A stretch of 47,900 nucleotides of DNA from Vulcanimicrobiota bacterium. Lineage in GTDB: Bacteria > Vulcanimicrobiota > Vulcanimicrobiia > Vulcanimicrobiales > Vulcanimicrobiaceae. How positions within the stretch are numbered: position 1 is the first letter of the stretch; every line of letters starts with the position of its first letter. The stretch lies in assembly GCA_030041225.1 (NCBI GenBank), contig JASHOG010000027.1:1-47900 (forward strand). The letters are read 5' to 3'. This document shows positions 7,266 through 15,980 of this stretch, piece after piece. Position numbers and translations under genes: made by a program. The notes below the pieces were generated by a model. The model saw nothing but the letters and a program-made list of their open reading frames with translations, was not told the DNA's origin and made no database searches.

Positions 7266-8999
7266 CTAGACTTCCATGACGAGCGGGATCACAACCGGCC
7301 GACGCTTCGTGCGCGAATAGATCGCTTTCGAGAGCGCTCCGCGCAGGTGCTCGCGTACGACACCGGTGTCGCGCATGCCCTCGACCGAGATCTCATCGAG
7401 CGTCTCACGCAGCGTTGCTCGCAGGTCGTCGAGCACGCCGTCGGACTCCGGAAGATAGAAGACGCCCCGCGCAACGATGTCCGGGCCGGCGGTGACGCGC
7501 GCCTCCTCGGCATCGATCGCGACGACGACGAGCACGATGCCGTCGCCGGCAAGCGCACGGCGATCGCGCAGCACCGCCTCGCCGACGTTACCGACACCGG
7601 ATCCGTCGACGAGCACGTTGCCCCCGTACGTCTTGCCGACTTTGTCGCCGTACTCGTGCGTGAACTCGATGACGTCACCGTCCTCGGCAACAAATACGTT
7701 CTCCGCCTCGACGCCGGTGCGTGCGGCAAGCTTCCCGTGTTGCACGAGCATGCGGTACTCACCGTGGACGGGAATGAAAAACTCGGGACGCACCATGTTG
7801 AGCATCAGCAAGAGCTCCTCTTGTGAGGCGTGGCCGGAGACGTGGGAGCGGCCGTCGGTGCCGTGCACGACCGTTGCGCCCAGCTTCCACAAGTTGTTGA
7901 TCGTTCGATAGACGGACTTCTCGTTTCCGGGAATCGGCGTGGCGCTGACGACCACGGTGTCCCCCGCGACGATGCGTAAGCGCGGGTGATCGCGCACGGA
8001 CATGCGCGTGAGCCCGCTCATCGGCTCTCCTTGCGATCCCGTGGTCATAACGACGATGCGCTCGGGCGGAAGCTCGTCGAGCTCTTCGAGCCGCATCTCG
8101 ATGCCTTGCGGAACGCGCAAGTATCCGAGCTCACGCGAGACGTTCACGACGTTGACGAGCGACCGTCCGAGGAAGAGAATCTTGCGCCCGAAGCGCTCCG
8201 TCTGATCGATCACCTGCTGAATGCGCGGTACGTTCGAGGCAAAGGACGCGACGATGATGCGGCCGCGCGCTCGAGCGAAGATTCCCGCGAACGCCTCGCC
8301 GACGACGCGTTCGGAGAGTGTGTGCCCCGGACGTTCCGCGTTCGTCGAGTCGGAGAGCATGCAGAGCACGCCCTCCTCTCCCACGCGCGCGATGCGCGAG
8401 AAATCCGGTGGGCGCCCGTCGATGGGCGTCTGATCGAACTTGAAGTCCCCGGTGTGGAAAACGATTCCGACGGGTGTGCGAAGCGCGAGCGCGCAGGCGC
8501 CCGCGACCGAGTGGTTCACGTGGATGAACTCGGCCTCGATGCTGCCGAAGCGCAGGCGCTCCCCCGGGAGCACGGTGCGAAAGTCCATCTCGCCGAGTCG
8601 GTGCTCGCGCGACTTCGCCTTGATGAGCGCGATCGTCAGCGCGGTGCCGGCGATCGGTGTTCCCGCGAACTCCTTGATGAAGTACGGGATGCCGCCGATG
8701 TGGTCTTCGTGGCCGTGCGTCACGAGCAGCGCGCGCAGCTTCGCGCTCCGCTCGCGCACGTAGCTGAAGTCGCTGATCACGACGTCGACGCCGTACATCT
8801 CCTCGTCGGGAAACATGAGGCCGCAGTCGACGACGACGAGATCCTCGTTCGTTTCGATGACGGTCATGTTTCGCCCGATCTCGCCGCAGCCGCCCAGCGG
8901 CACAACTCGTACGTACGGTTCGCCTGGTGGGGGCGAGACCGTCAGGGTACTAGTCGCGGCTTCCGAAGCGCGTGATGGATGGGCGGAGGTATCACTCAT
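7266..8999 (-). CDS. rnj: Ribonuclease J
   Basis: A 577-residue metallo-beta-lactamase/beta-CASP ribonuclease, combining endonuclease and 5'-to-3' exonuclease activity in RNA turnover. The metal-binding motif THGHEDH is at residues 94-100 (H95, H97, D99, H100), followed by IGGIPYFIKE. The beta-CASP blocks (SDSTNAERPGHTLSE, IIVASFASNVPRIQQ, TGSQGEPMSGL) and C-terminal HVSGHA are present. I chose ATG 8999 over an in-frame ATG 14 codons upstream (9041) because the family begins near PPPGEPYVRVVPLGG; the first 25 residues are low-complexity. No second RNase J is visible. A hairpin-rich region lies upstream and could be its leader. Confidence 0.95.
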   Translation of the reverse strand: MSDTSAHPSRASEAATSTLTVSPPPGEPYVRVVPLGGCGEIGRNMTVIETNEDLVVVDCGLMFPDEEMYGVDVVISDFSYVRERSAKLRALLVTHGHEDHIGGIPYFIKEFAGTPIAGTALTIALIKAKSREHRLGEMDFRTVLPGERLRFGSIEAEFIHVNHSVAGACALALRTPVGIVFHTGDFKFDQTPIDGRPPDFSRIARVGEEGVLCMLSDSTNAERPGHTLSERVVGEAFAGIFARARGRIIVASFASNVPRIQQVIDQTERFGRKILFLGRSLVNVVNVSRELGYLRVPQGIEMRLEELDELPPERIVVMTTGSQGEPMSGLTRMSVRDHPRLRIVAGDTVVVSATPIPGNEKSVYRTINNLWKLGATVVHGTDGRSHVSGHASQEELLLMLNMVRPEFFIPVHGEYRMLVQHGKLAARTGVEAENVFVAEDGDVIEFTHEYGDKVGKTYGGNVLVDGSGVGNVGEAVLRDRRALAGDGIVLVVVAIDAEEARVTAGPDIVARGVFYLPESDGVLDDLRATLRETLDEISVEGMRDTGVVREHLRGALSKAIYSRTKRRPVVIPLVMEV

Positions 9000-9381
9000 G
9001 CTTACCGTGCATCGCGTCCTTGCGGCGCTCTCTCTCGGCATCCTTTTAAATGGCGCAGCACGTAGCGCCTCGCCTGGTACTCCGCTTCGCTTCGGCCGCT
9101 ATGCGGCCTCAACCGAGCGGCACGCCCCCGTGCCGGCCTTGCGGCGCGGGACCCCAAAATCCAGATATCGCCGGGTGCTCTCGCCGGATGAGCTCTACTC
9201 GCGCCGCGCATTGCAGCGTACGCGGAGCATCATCGAGCTTCGGCTCATGGAGCTCCGGCGGGAGCGGCTAGAGTGCGTACGGGAAGCCATCCTGAGAAAT
9301 CTCCCGCCGGACCTGCGGCCGCAGGACACCGAAGGCGCGCGGTCGCTCGGTCGTGAAACATGCGCGAGACTTCTTCGATAA
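8998..9381 (+). CDS. Doubtful 127-residue ORF with signal-peptide-like start
   Basis: The plus-strand frame from ATG 8998 would encode 127 residues beginning MLTVHRVLAALSLGILLNGA, which looks like a signal peptide, followed by an Arg-rich, possibly helical tail (SRRALQRTRSIIELRLMELR). Against it: the ATG shares its bases with the divergent RNase J start (CATG), leaving no room for a ribosome-binding site that is not RNase J coding DNA. The composition is also heavy in CGG-Arg as expected of chance ORFs in GC-rich DNA, and I recognise no family. I keep it only as a possibility for the otherwise gene-free 9000-9394 stretch. Confidence 0.2.
   Translation: MLTVHRVLAALSLGILLNGAARSASPGTPLRFGRYAASTERHAPVPALRRGTPKSRYRRVLSPDELYSRRALQRTRSIIELRLMELRRERLECVREAILRNLPPDLRPQDTEGARSLGRETCARLLR
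9052..9135 (-). promoter_or_regulatory. Hairpin cluster upstream of RNase J (candidate structured leader)
   Basis: Within the 395-bp stretch between the RNase J and YIP1 starts there are three perfect inverted repeats in a row. They are GGCGC/GCGCC at 9052-9069 (8-nt loop), GGCCGC/GCGGCC at 9094-9108 (3-nt loop) and CGGCACG/CGTGCCG at 9118-9135 (4-nt loop). If RNase J is transcribed from a promoter nearer to 9390, these would form a structured 5' leader. That reading is inference; I see no convincing promoter, and no known riboswitch consensus. The rest of the stretch (9136-9394) holds nothing I can name. Confidence 0.35.
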
Positions 9382-9394
9382 CAGAGAGGGAACG

Positions 9395-10117
9395 ATGGAC
9401 TCCGGTAAGAGCGCGTCGGCGGTTGGCTTGCAGACTATCGCGGACATCATCCTTGCGCCGAAAGCGGCACTCGAGCGATTGAGAACGCTGCCGACGTGGG
9501 GATGGGCGTTCGTCATCACGCTCGTCGTCTACACGATCGCCTCGTATCTCGTCGTGCCGGCAACCGTACACGCCTTTCAGGCGGGTTGGCCCACGATGGT
9601 TGCGGCCGATCCACGCTTGCAAGCGCTCGCACCGGAGCAACAGCAGAGTGCGATGAACATTACGTCCACCGCGTTGCGCTTCTCGTGGCTGGCGGTGATC
9701 TTCGGCATTCCGTTAGGGATGCTCTTGACGACCGTGGTCATGCTCATCTTCAACGCTATCGGGCGAGGCTCGGGGACGTTCGCAACGCTGTGGGCAGCTG
9801 CAGCGAACATCTCCGTTCCGACATTCGCATTCAGCGGCATCGTGCTTGCGGCAATCGTCCTGCTGCGTGGTCCCGATAGTTTCAACTCAACGATGGCCGT
9901 TGCGTCGGCTCTTCCTTCCCTTGCGTGGCTCGTTCCGTCGGCGGGCGCTAAGGTGTCCGCCTTTCTTGCCATGTTCAACGTCTTCCAGCTCTGGGGCTGT
10001 GTTCTGATCTACCTTGCGATGCGCGTGATCGCGCGCGTCAGCGAGGCCCCGGCGGTCCTCGCTGCGATCATCATGCCGCTCATTGCCGGGCTGTGGGCAA
10101 TGTACGGCGCGCACTAG
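9395..10117 (+). CDS. YIP1-family membrane protein
   Basis: A 240-residue protein with a short cytoplasmic N-terminus (LQTIADIILAPKAALERLR, the usual entry of bacterial YIP1-domain proteins) and about five membrane helices. ATG 9395 was chosen because AGAGAGGG lies just upstream. Bacterial YIP1 proteins are poorly understood; several sit beside efflux or secretion genes. Here it is followed after three nt by the TolC-type gene and probably opens the efflux operon that runs to about 15959. A role in assembly or localisation of the pump is only a guess from position. Confidence 0.75.
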   Translation: MDSGKSASAVGLQTIADIILAPKAALERLRTLPTWGWAFVITLVVYTIASYLVVPATVHAFQAGWPTMVAADPRLQALAPEQQQSAMNITSTALRFSWLAVIFGIPLGMLLTTVVMLIFNAIGRGSGTFATLWAAAANISVPTFAFSGIVLAAIVLLRGPDSFNSTMAVASALPSLAWLVPSAGAKVSAFLAMFNVFQLWGCVLIYLAMRVIARVSEAPAVLAAIIMPLIAGLWAMYGAH

Positions 10118-10120
10118 AAC

Positions 10121-11557
10121 GTGCGCAGGCTGCTGCTCGCGCTTGCCGGGACGTTGGCGGCGGTAAGTCTTCCTGCAACGGCGTGGGCGAGGCCGCCGAT
10201 GACGCTGCAGGAGGCGGTTTCCTACGCGCTCACTCGCGATCCCACGGTGGCGGCAAAGTATGCAGCCGTCACGCAACAGGCACACTCGGTCGCGGTACAG
10301 GCCGGGCTGACCTTTCCTACCGTCAACGGAACGCTGCAGAACCTCATGCAAAAAGAGGAGAACTACGGCGGCGCATATCAGGTCGTCGGCCTCGCGCTGC
10401 CCTCAAGCTTCAGCCAGAACACGGCTGAGGTGGGAACGTCATACCAGCTGAACAGCGGTGGCCTCGGGCTGCTTCAACTTGCAGCCGCGAATGCGCAGCT
10501 TGCCTCGGCACGTGAAGATCTTGTCCGCAGCGAAGACCTCGTGGCAACCAATGTCACCACCGCCTTCTTCGACGTTGCTCGCCAGGACGCGATCGTCCAG
10601 CTCGACCGTTCCGACCTCTCATACCAGGGTGCGCTCGTGAGCGCGGCTCGCGTAAAGGCTCGCGCGGGAGCCGCTGCCGGCGTCGACGTGCTCCGTGCGC
10701 GCGTCGCGCAAGCAAAGAGCGCCTCGACGCTGGTCGGTGATCAGGCAGCGGCGCAGAACGCGCGTGAAGCGCTCGCGCACACCGTCGGCGTTCCTTTGGA
10801 TACGGCCTTTGCGGTGCCGAACGTCATTCCGCAACCGCCGCTTCCGCAGGGAACGATCGACGCGCTCGAGTCGGTTGCGATGGAGATGCGCCCCGATATC
10901 GTCTCGGCGCGCAAGGCGCTCGTGAGCGCACGCGAGACGCGCAAAGGTTGGGACCGCGAGCTGTTCCCGAGCCTCCAGATCACCGCGAGCATCGGTAATC
11001 AATACTCGCCGACCGAGTCGGTCGAGCTCCAAGAAGAGTACGACGCCGAGTTCATCTCGGAGAACGAGCAGCGTATCTCCGTTGGGCTCCCTCCCCTTCC
11101 CTCGAGCGACATACCAGTGGTGCCGCGCGGCAGCCCAGGCTTCTGGCAGGTCGGGCTGACGAGCACCTTCACCTTACCGATCGTCGACTACGGCCAGCGG
11201 CACACGGAGCGAGTCAACGACGACGCGCAGGTTGCTTCGGACGAAGCCGCGCTCGAGAACGCGATCTCGCAGGCGCAGCTCGACGTGCGTCAGCAGTATC
11301 GCGCCGCGCAGACGGCGCAGGCACAGCTTTCGTACGCGGAGGAGGAGGCGAGCCTGGGAACGGAGTCGGCGCGCATCGCACAGTTACAGTATCGCAGCGG
11401 CGTCATCGCACTCGCCGACGTCTTCCAAGCTCAGCAGACGTCCGTCCAGGCACAGGACGATCTCATCGACGCGCGCGTCGCATACGTGGACGCCGTCGTC
11501 GCGCTGCGCATCGCCGTAGGAACCTACGATCCGCACGGTGCGGTCGCGGATCTTTGA
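10121..11557 (+). CDS. TolC-family outer-membrane efflux channel
   Basis: A 478-residue protein starting at GTG 10121 with a signal peptide (MRRLLLALAGTLAAVSLPAT, likely cleaved after AWA at residue 23). The mature part has the two long alpha-helical repeats of TolC/OEP proteins. Each starts with an MTLQEAVSYALTRDPTV-like block and contains Ala/Gln-rich coiled-coil stretches (LAAANAQLASAREDLVRSED; QLDVRQQYRAAQTAQAQLSY). A Pro/Ser-rich insertion at about 310-340 is longer than in typical members. It would form the outer-membrane exit duct for the adaptor, permeases and ATPase encoded immediately downstream. Confidence 0.9.
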   Translation: MRRLLLALAGTLAAVSLPATAWARPPMTLQEAVSYALTRDPTVAAKYAAVTQQAHSVAVQAGLTFPTVNGTLQNLMQKEENYGGAYQVVGLALPSSFSQNTAEVGTSYQLNSGGLGLLQLAAANAQLASAREDLVRSEDLVATNVTTAFFDVARQDAIVQLDRSDLSYQGALVSAARVKARAGAAAGVDVLRARVAQAKSASTLVGDQAAAQNAREALAHTVGVPLDTAFAVPNVIPQPPLPQGTIDALESVAMEMRPDIVSARKALVSARETRKGWDRELFPSLQITASIGNQYSPTESVELQEEYDAEFISENEQRISVGLPPLPSSDIPVVPRGSPGFWQVGLTSTFTLPIVDYGQRHTERVNDDAQVASDEAALENAISQAQLDVRQQYRAAQTAQAQLSYAEEEASLGTESARIAQLQYRSGVIALADVFQAQQTSVQAQDDLIDARVAYVDAVVALRIAVGTYDPHGAVADL

Positions 11558-11569
11558 GGTAAGGAGCGC

Positions 11570-12886
11570 ATGCGTCAACGCAATCTCTTGATCTTGCTCG
11601 GGGCCATCGTGGTGCTCGTCCTCATCGGCATCTTCGCGCACGGCCCACGTCAGCCGGGGATGAGCGTCGTCGTAGAGCAAGAGAACGTCGCGCCCTTTAC
11701 CGTCAAGCTCGCCGAGAACGGTGTCGTGCTCAGCCCTCACTCGGAGCAGATTCCTTCGCTCATCGCGGGCAATCTTCAGTCGCTGGACGTCCGTGAGGGC
11801 GAGCACGTCTATGCCGGGCAGCTGCTCGCGACCGTCTATAATCCGACGCTCTCCTATCAAGCCGCCGGCTCGCAGGCGGATTACAGTTCCTCGGTCGCCG
11901 ACGTGAGGACGGCGCGCGTGAACGAACAGAACGCGCGCGTCCAGTACGTGGCGCAGGTCAGCACGGCGAAATCGCAGCTCGACCTCGCGCAGCGCATGTA
12001 CGACGAGGATGTGACGCTCTACCATAATCAGGCGATTGCACGCAATCAGCTTGACACCGACGCCGCGAAGCTCGACCAAGCGCGCGTTACGTATCAGCAG
12101 GCCGTCGAGCAACTACAGCTCGGCGCGGTGAGCGGATACGGCGTCGACAGCGTCCAGTATGCGCAGGCGAATGCGCGCAAAGCGGCAATCGTCAACGCAC
12201 AGAACCAGCAGCAGCTCGCCTTCAGCCGCGTCACCGCTCCCTTCGATGGCGTCATTCAGTCGATCACAGCCGACCCGGACGACCCCTTACGACCGATACA
12301 AGTAGGCACGCCGATCACGGAAGGGCAAGCCCTCTTCACGATCGCGACGACGGATAACTACATCGTCCGCGCCGAGGTCGACGAGCAAGACATCATCAAC
12401 GTGAGCCTCGGGCAGCGCGCGTTCATCACCGGCGAAGACTTTCCGGGGCACACGATCGTCGGGCGAGTGGTGCAGATCTCGCCGATCGCCACAAAGTCGA
12501 GTGACGCGAGCAGCACCGCAAAACAGGTGTTGACGACGATCGTGCTCGATGCGTCTCCGGCATTTCTGAAAGACGGCATGAACGTCGACGTCGACATCCT
12601 GACGACCGATCTTCACCGAGCGCTCAGCGTCCCGAACACCGCGATCGTCACGCAGAACGGTGCGAACTACATCTTCGTCGTCGCAGGAGGTGTCGCACAC
12701 AAGCGTCGCGTAACGCTCGGCGTTGCGGGCGACACGCGCACGCAGGTCCTCCGCGGGCTCTCACCGGGCGATCGCATCGTGTCTCAGAGGTACACGCTGC
12801 TAACGGACGGCGCACGCGTTGCGCCGACGACGAGCCCATCGCCGTTGCCCCTCTCGAGCGGCGGCGTGTTCGTCACCGGCGGCTAG
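11570..12886 (+). CDS. MacA/HlyD-type periplasmic adaptor subunit
   Basis: A 438-residue membrane-fusion protein. It has an N-terminal membrane anchor (LLILLGAIVVLVLIGIFAH, about residues 6-24) and a split lipoyl/barrel-sandwich domain (SLIAGNLQSLDVREGEHVYA near 60-80 and AFSRVTAPFDGVIQSI near 215-230) around a helical hairpin. Beta-barrel and membrane-proximal domains follow (FTIATTDNYIVRAEVDEQDI; LSVPNTAIVTQNGANYIFVV). Such adaptors link an inner-membrane ABC pump to TolC. The start ATG follows a TAAGGAG ribosome-binding site, 12 nt after the TolC stop. The extended Gln-rich hairpin suggests it reaches the TolC tip. Confidence 0.9.
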   Translation: MRQRNLLILLGAIVVLVLIGIFAHGPRQPGMSVVVEQENVAPFTVKLAENGVVLSPHSEQIPSLIAGNLQSLDVREGEHVYAGQLLATVYNPTLSYQAAGSQADYSSSVADVRTARVNEQNARVQYVAQVSTAKSQLDLAQRMYDEDVTLYHNQAIARNQLDTDAAKLDQARVTYQQAVEQLQLGAVSGYGVDSVQYAQANARKAAIVNAQNQQQLAFSRVTAPFDGVIQSITADPDDPLRPIQVGTPITEGQALFTIATTDNYIVRAEVDEQDIINVSLGQRAFITGEDFPGHTIVGRVVQISPIATKSSDASSTAKQVLTTIVLDASPAFLKDGMNVDVDILTTDLHRALSVPNTAIVTQNGANYIFVVAGGVAHKRRVTLGVAGDTRTQVLRGLSPGDRIVSQRYTLLTDGARVAPTTSPSPLPLSSGGVFVTGG

Positions 12887-12890
12887 CGCT

Positions 12891-14084
12891 GTGTTCCGCC
12901 TGCTCGCCTATTTCGATGAAGCATTGACCTCTCTCTGGCGCAACCGCATGCGCTCTGCGCTCACCATGCTCGGCATGATCATCGGCAGCGCGTCGATCAT
13001 CACGGTGTTCGGAATCAGCCGCGCAACGACGAGCGGTATCGAAAGCACGTTCGGCTCATTCGGGACCTTCCCGGTCGTCGTGGAAGTCGACCCGACGCAA
13101 GACTACCCCGACGCCGCCCAGATCCAGTACGGTGATTTGCGCCCGGTGCAGCAGGCGGAGCAAGGTATCACCCCCTGGGTGATACCGCAGTGGAATCGCT
13201 CGTACCTCACGACGTACGGAAATATCCGCGACTACCCCAATGTCGGCGCCAACAGCGGCTTTCACGATGACGGACTCTCGATGTCGCAAGGGCGCAAGAT
13301 CGACCAGGCGGATGTCGATGCTGCAGCACACGTCTGCGTGATCACATCGGACCTCGCGACGGAATTCTTCGGAAACGGCAACGCGATCGGAAACTATCTG
13401 CGTATCAACGGCGGGCGCTACCGTGTCGTCGGTGTCTATGCGAACATCAAGGGTTCGTTTCTCAACTCAGCGCTTGGAAGCAGCGCTATCGCTATTCCCT
13501 ACACGACCTTTCATCGTGACGTCTCCCCGTCGCCGCCGGATTTCATCTTTATCTACGCACCGAACGGCATGGACCAGCAAGCGGGGCAGATCGCGATCGC
13601 TACCCTGCAACGCATCCACGGCCCCACTGCGAAGTACCTCACGGCGAGCACCTCGGATTTTCTCACATCGTTCGAGAGCGTGCTGAACATCGTCGGCGCC
13701 GGCCTTGCGGCGATCGGTGCCGTCGCGCTCGTCGTGGCCGGCATCGGGATCATGAACATCATGCTCGTCTCCGTCACAGAGCGGACGCGTGAGATCGGCA
13801 TCCGCAAAGCGGTCGGAGCGAGCAAAAACGACATCACGCTCCAGTTCCTCATCGAGTCCGTTGTCTTGGCGTTACTGGGAGGCGGCATCGGCAGCGGAAT
13901 CGGGCTTCTCGTGACGATCGGCGGCGTCTCACTGCTCTCCGCGCAACTCGGCGAGATGATTATCCCGTACGTGCTCATCATCGCGATCGCTACCTGCTTT
14001 TCGTTCCTCGTCGGTGTGGCCTTCGGCACGTATCCCGCGCTGCGCGCGGCACAGCTCGACGCGATTGAGGCATTGCGCATATGA
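12891..14084 (+). CDS. MacB/FtsX-type ABC permease, first copy
   Basis: A 397-residue inner-membrane protein starting at GTG 12891, five nt after the adaptor stop. Architecture is that of MacB-like permeases: helix 1 (ALTMLGMIIGSASIITVFGI), a large periplasmic MacB-PCD domain (about 50-265), then three helices with the conserved FtsX block VVAGIGIMNIMLVSVTERTREIGIRKAVGAS. No ATPase is fused, unlike enterobacterial MacB. The last codons overlap the next permease start (ATGATG). It is distinct from its neighbour in sequence, so the pump is probably a heterodimer. Confidence 0.9.
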   Translation: MFRLLAYFDEALTSLWRNRMRSALTMLGMIIGSASIITVFGISRATTSGIESTFGSFGTFPVVVEVDPTQDYPDAAQIQYGDLRPVQQAEQGITPWVIPQWNRSYLTTYGNIRDYPNVGANSGFHDDGLSMSQGRKIDQADVDAAAHVCVITSDLATEFFGNGNAIGNYLRINGGRYRVVGVYANIKGSFLNSALGSSAIAIPYTTFHRDVSPSPPDFIFIYAPNGMDQQAGQIAIATLQRIHGPTAKYLTASTSDFLTSFESVLNIVGAGLAAIGAVALVVAGIGIMNIMLVSVTERTREIGIRKAVGASKNDITLQFLIESVVLALLGGGIGSGIGLLVTIGGVSLLSAQLGEMIIPYVLIIAIATCFSFLVGVAFGTYPALRAAQLDAIEALRI

Positions 14085-15277
14085 TGTACGTCGCCGAAGC
14101 ATGGCGCGTGCTCATGGCGAACAGGGCACGATCGCTCTTGACGATCACGGGACTCATCATCGGCGTCGGCGCAGTTGTCGCAATCCTCGTTCTCGGAAAG
14201 AGCATGGGAGGCGCGGTAGATGCTGCGCTCGGAGGCTTCTCCGATAATTCGTTCATCATCTATCCAAACCCAACGCAAAAGGACGTCGCGATGGCTGCGA
14301 TTCGTCTCAAGGATCTTGCCGCGGTGAAGGACACCGTTCCGGGAATCATGGATGCGCAGCCGCTGGGCTTCCACAGCGACCTCGTTCGCGTGGGATTCGA
14401 GCAGGTGCGCTACGAGATCTCGCCGGACGGCCCGATCCGATTCAATACGACGCCGCTTTTGTACGGCAGGGACTTCACGAGCTACGACGTGACGGATCAC
14501 GCGCACGTGTGCATCATCTCGAACGCGGCCTATCAGCGGCTTTTCCCCAACGGCGGCGACCCCACAGGGCAGAACCTCTACGCCGGAGCACAGCGCTACG
14601 TCGTCATTGGTGTCATGCAGCCGCCACATCACGGCTTCATCAACGCGACGTTCTCAGGGGACATCACGATCCCATGGACGACGTACGTCGACACGTACGT
14701 ACGAGGGTCGACGGTCTTCGCCGGGCGCTTCATCGCCGACAACCCTGCGAGCATCCCGTCGCTCGAGGTTGCCGTCATGAATGAGCTACGCTCACTGCGC
14801 GGTGCGAACACGCTCGAGTACGAAACCTTCGATAAGACCCAGATCACGCAAGGCATCAACGGCGTCTTCAACGCGATGACGCTCGTGGTCGCGCTCATCG
14901 GCGCGGTCTCGCTCATCGTCGCCGGGATCGGCGTGATGAACATCATGCTCGTCTCCGTCGCAGAGCGAACCCGCGAGATCGGGGTACGCAAGGCGATCGG
15001 AGCGCGGGCCGGTCAGATCCTTGCGCAGTTCTTCGTCGAGTCGCTGCTGCTCTGCGGCAGCGGCTGCGCGATCGGGCTCGTGATCGGGCTCACGATCGGC
15101 CAAGTGGTCAACCAGGTCGCGATCGTGAAGGTCACGGGATCGATCGCACCGCTTCCGTGGCTTACAGCGGTTGTCGTGGCTGCCGCCTTCGCGCTGGTTG
15201 CCGCGCTGCTTTTCGGGACATACCCTGCCTATCGCGCCTCCCGGCTCGATCCGATCGAGGCACTGCGCTATGAATGA
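14081..15277 (+). CDS. MacB/FtsX-type ABC permease, second copy
   Basis: A 398-residue paralogue of the preceding permease with the same plan: helix 1 (SLLTITGLIIGVGAVVAILV), a periplasmic domain and the FtsX block VAGIGVMNIMLVSVAERTRE followed by IGVRKAIGARAGQ. The periplasmic domains differ considerably between the two copies while the FtsX cores are close, as expected for an old tandem duplication that has specialised. The start overlaps the first permease by four nt and the stop overlaps the ATPase start by eight nt, so all three should be translationally coupled. Confidence 0.9.
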   Translation: MMYVAEAWRVLMANRARSLLTITGLIIGVGAVVAILVLGKSMGGAVDAALGGFSDNSFIIYPNPTQKDVAMAAIRLKDLAAVKDTVPGIMDAQPLGFHSDLVRVGFEQVRYEISPDGPIRFNTTPLLYGRDFTSYDVTDHAHVCIISNAAYQRLFPNGGDPTGQNLYAGAQRYVVIGVMQPPHHGFINATFSGDITIPWTTYVDTYVRGSTVFAGRFIADNPASIPSLEVAVMNELRSLRGANTLEYETFDKTQITQGINGVFNAMTLVVALIGAVSLIVAGIGVMNIMLVSVAERTREIGVRKAIGARAGQILAQFFVESLLLCGSGCAIGLVIGLTIGQVVNQVAIVKVTGSIAPLPWLTAVVVAAAFALVAALLFGTYPAYRASRLDPIEALRYE

Positions 15278-15959
15278 CGCGCCCATTATCGAGCTGCGCG
15301 GCATCGTCAAGGTCTACACGAGCGGCCCACTCGAGCTCGAGGTACTACATGGGCTCGACCTGACTATCGAACGCGGGGAATACGTTGCGATCATGGGTCC
15401 GTCGGGATCGGGAAAATCGACGCTGATGAACCTCGTCGGATGCCTCGACCGCCCTTCCCGCGGCTCCTACCAGCTCGAAGGCGTGGACGTCGCCGAGCTC
15501 GACGACAACGCGCTCGCCGCAATTCGGTTGCGTAAGCTCGGTTTTGTCTTCCAGGGGTACAATCTGCTGGGCCGCGCCGATGCTATGAACAACGTCGCGC
15601 TCCCCCTCTTTTATGCCGGCTTTGGCGCGAAGGAGCGTCGCGAGCGGGCGATGGCGATGCTGGCCGAGGTCGGCCTTGCAGACCGGGCCCGCCACAAACC
15701 GAGCGAGCTCTCAGGTGGGCAGCAGCAGCGGGTCGCGATCGCCCGCGCGCTTGCCAACGACCCGGCCGTCCTGCTGGCCGACGAGCCCACCGGTAACCTC
15801 GACTCGGCAACGAGCGAGGAGCTCCTCCAGCTCTTCAGCAAGCTCCATGGAAAGGGTCGAACAATTCTCATGGTTACCCATGACGAGGGCGTCGCGGCCC
15901 ACGCACGCCGCATCGTGCGGCTCCGAGACGGGAACGTCGTAGCGGACGCCCTGCGTTAA
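15270..15959 (+). CDS. MacB/LolD-type ABC ATPase
   Basis: A 229-residue nucleotide-binding subunit. Walker [10 protein letters not shown] is at residues 43-51, the Q-loop in [10 protein letters not shown], the signature LSGGQQQR near 143-150, Walker B plus D-loop in [14 protein letters not shown], and the H-loop in MVTHDE. GxLDSATxEE and the short length place it with the MacB/LolD/FtsE group that powers mechanotransmission-type FtsX permeases. ATG 15270 lies inside the end of the second permease gene. With the adaptor and TolC it completes a tripartite exporter of macrolide, peptide or lipid type; the substrate is unknown. Confidence 0.93.
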   Translation: MNDAPIIELRGIVKVYTSGPLELEVLHGLDLTIERGEYVAIMGPSGSGKSTLMNLVGCLDRPSRGSYQLEGVDVAELDDNALAAIRLRKLGFVFQGYNLLGRADAMNNVALPLFYAGFGAKERRERAMAMLAEVGLADRARHKPSELSGGQQQRVAIARALANDPAVLLADEPTGNLDSATSEELLQLFSKLHGKGRTILMVTHDEGVAAHARRIVRLRDGNVVADALR

Positions 15960-15980
15960 CCAGAGAAGAGAATAGCACGT

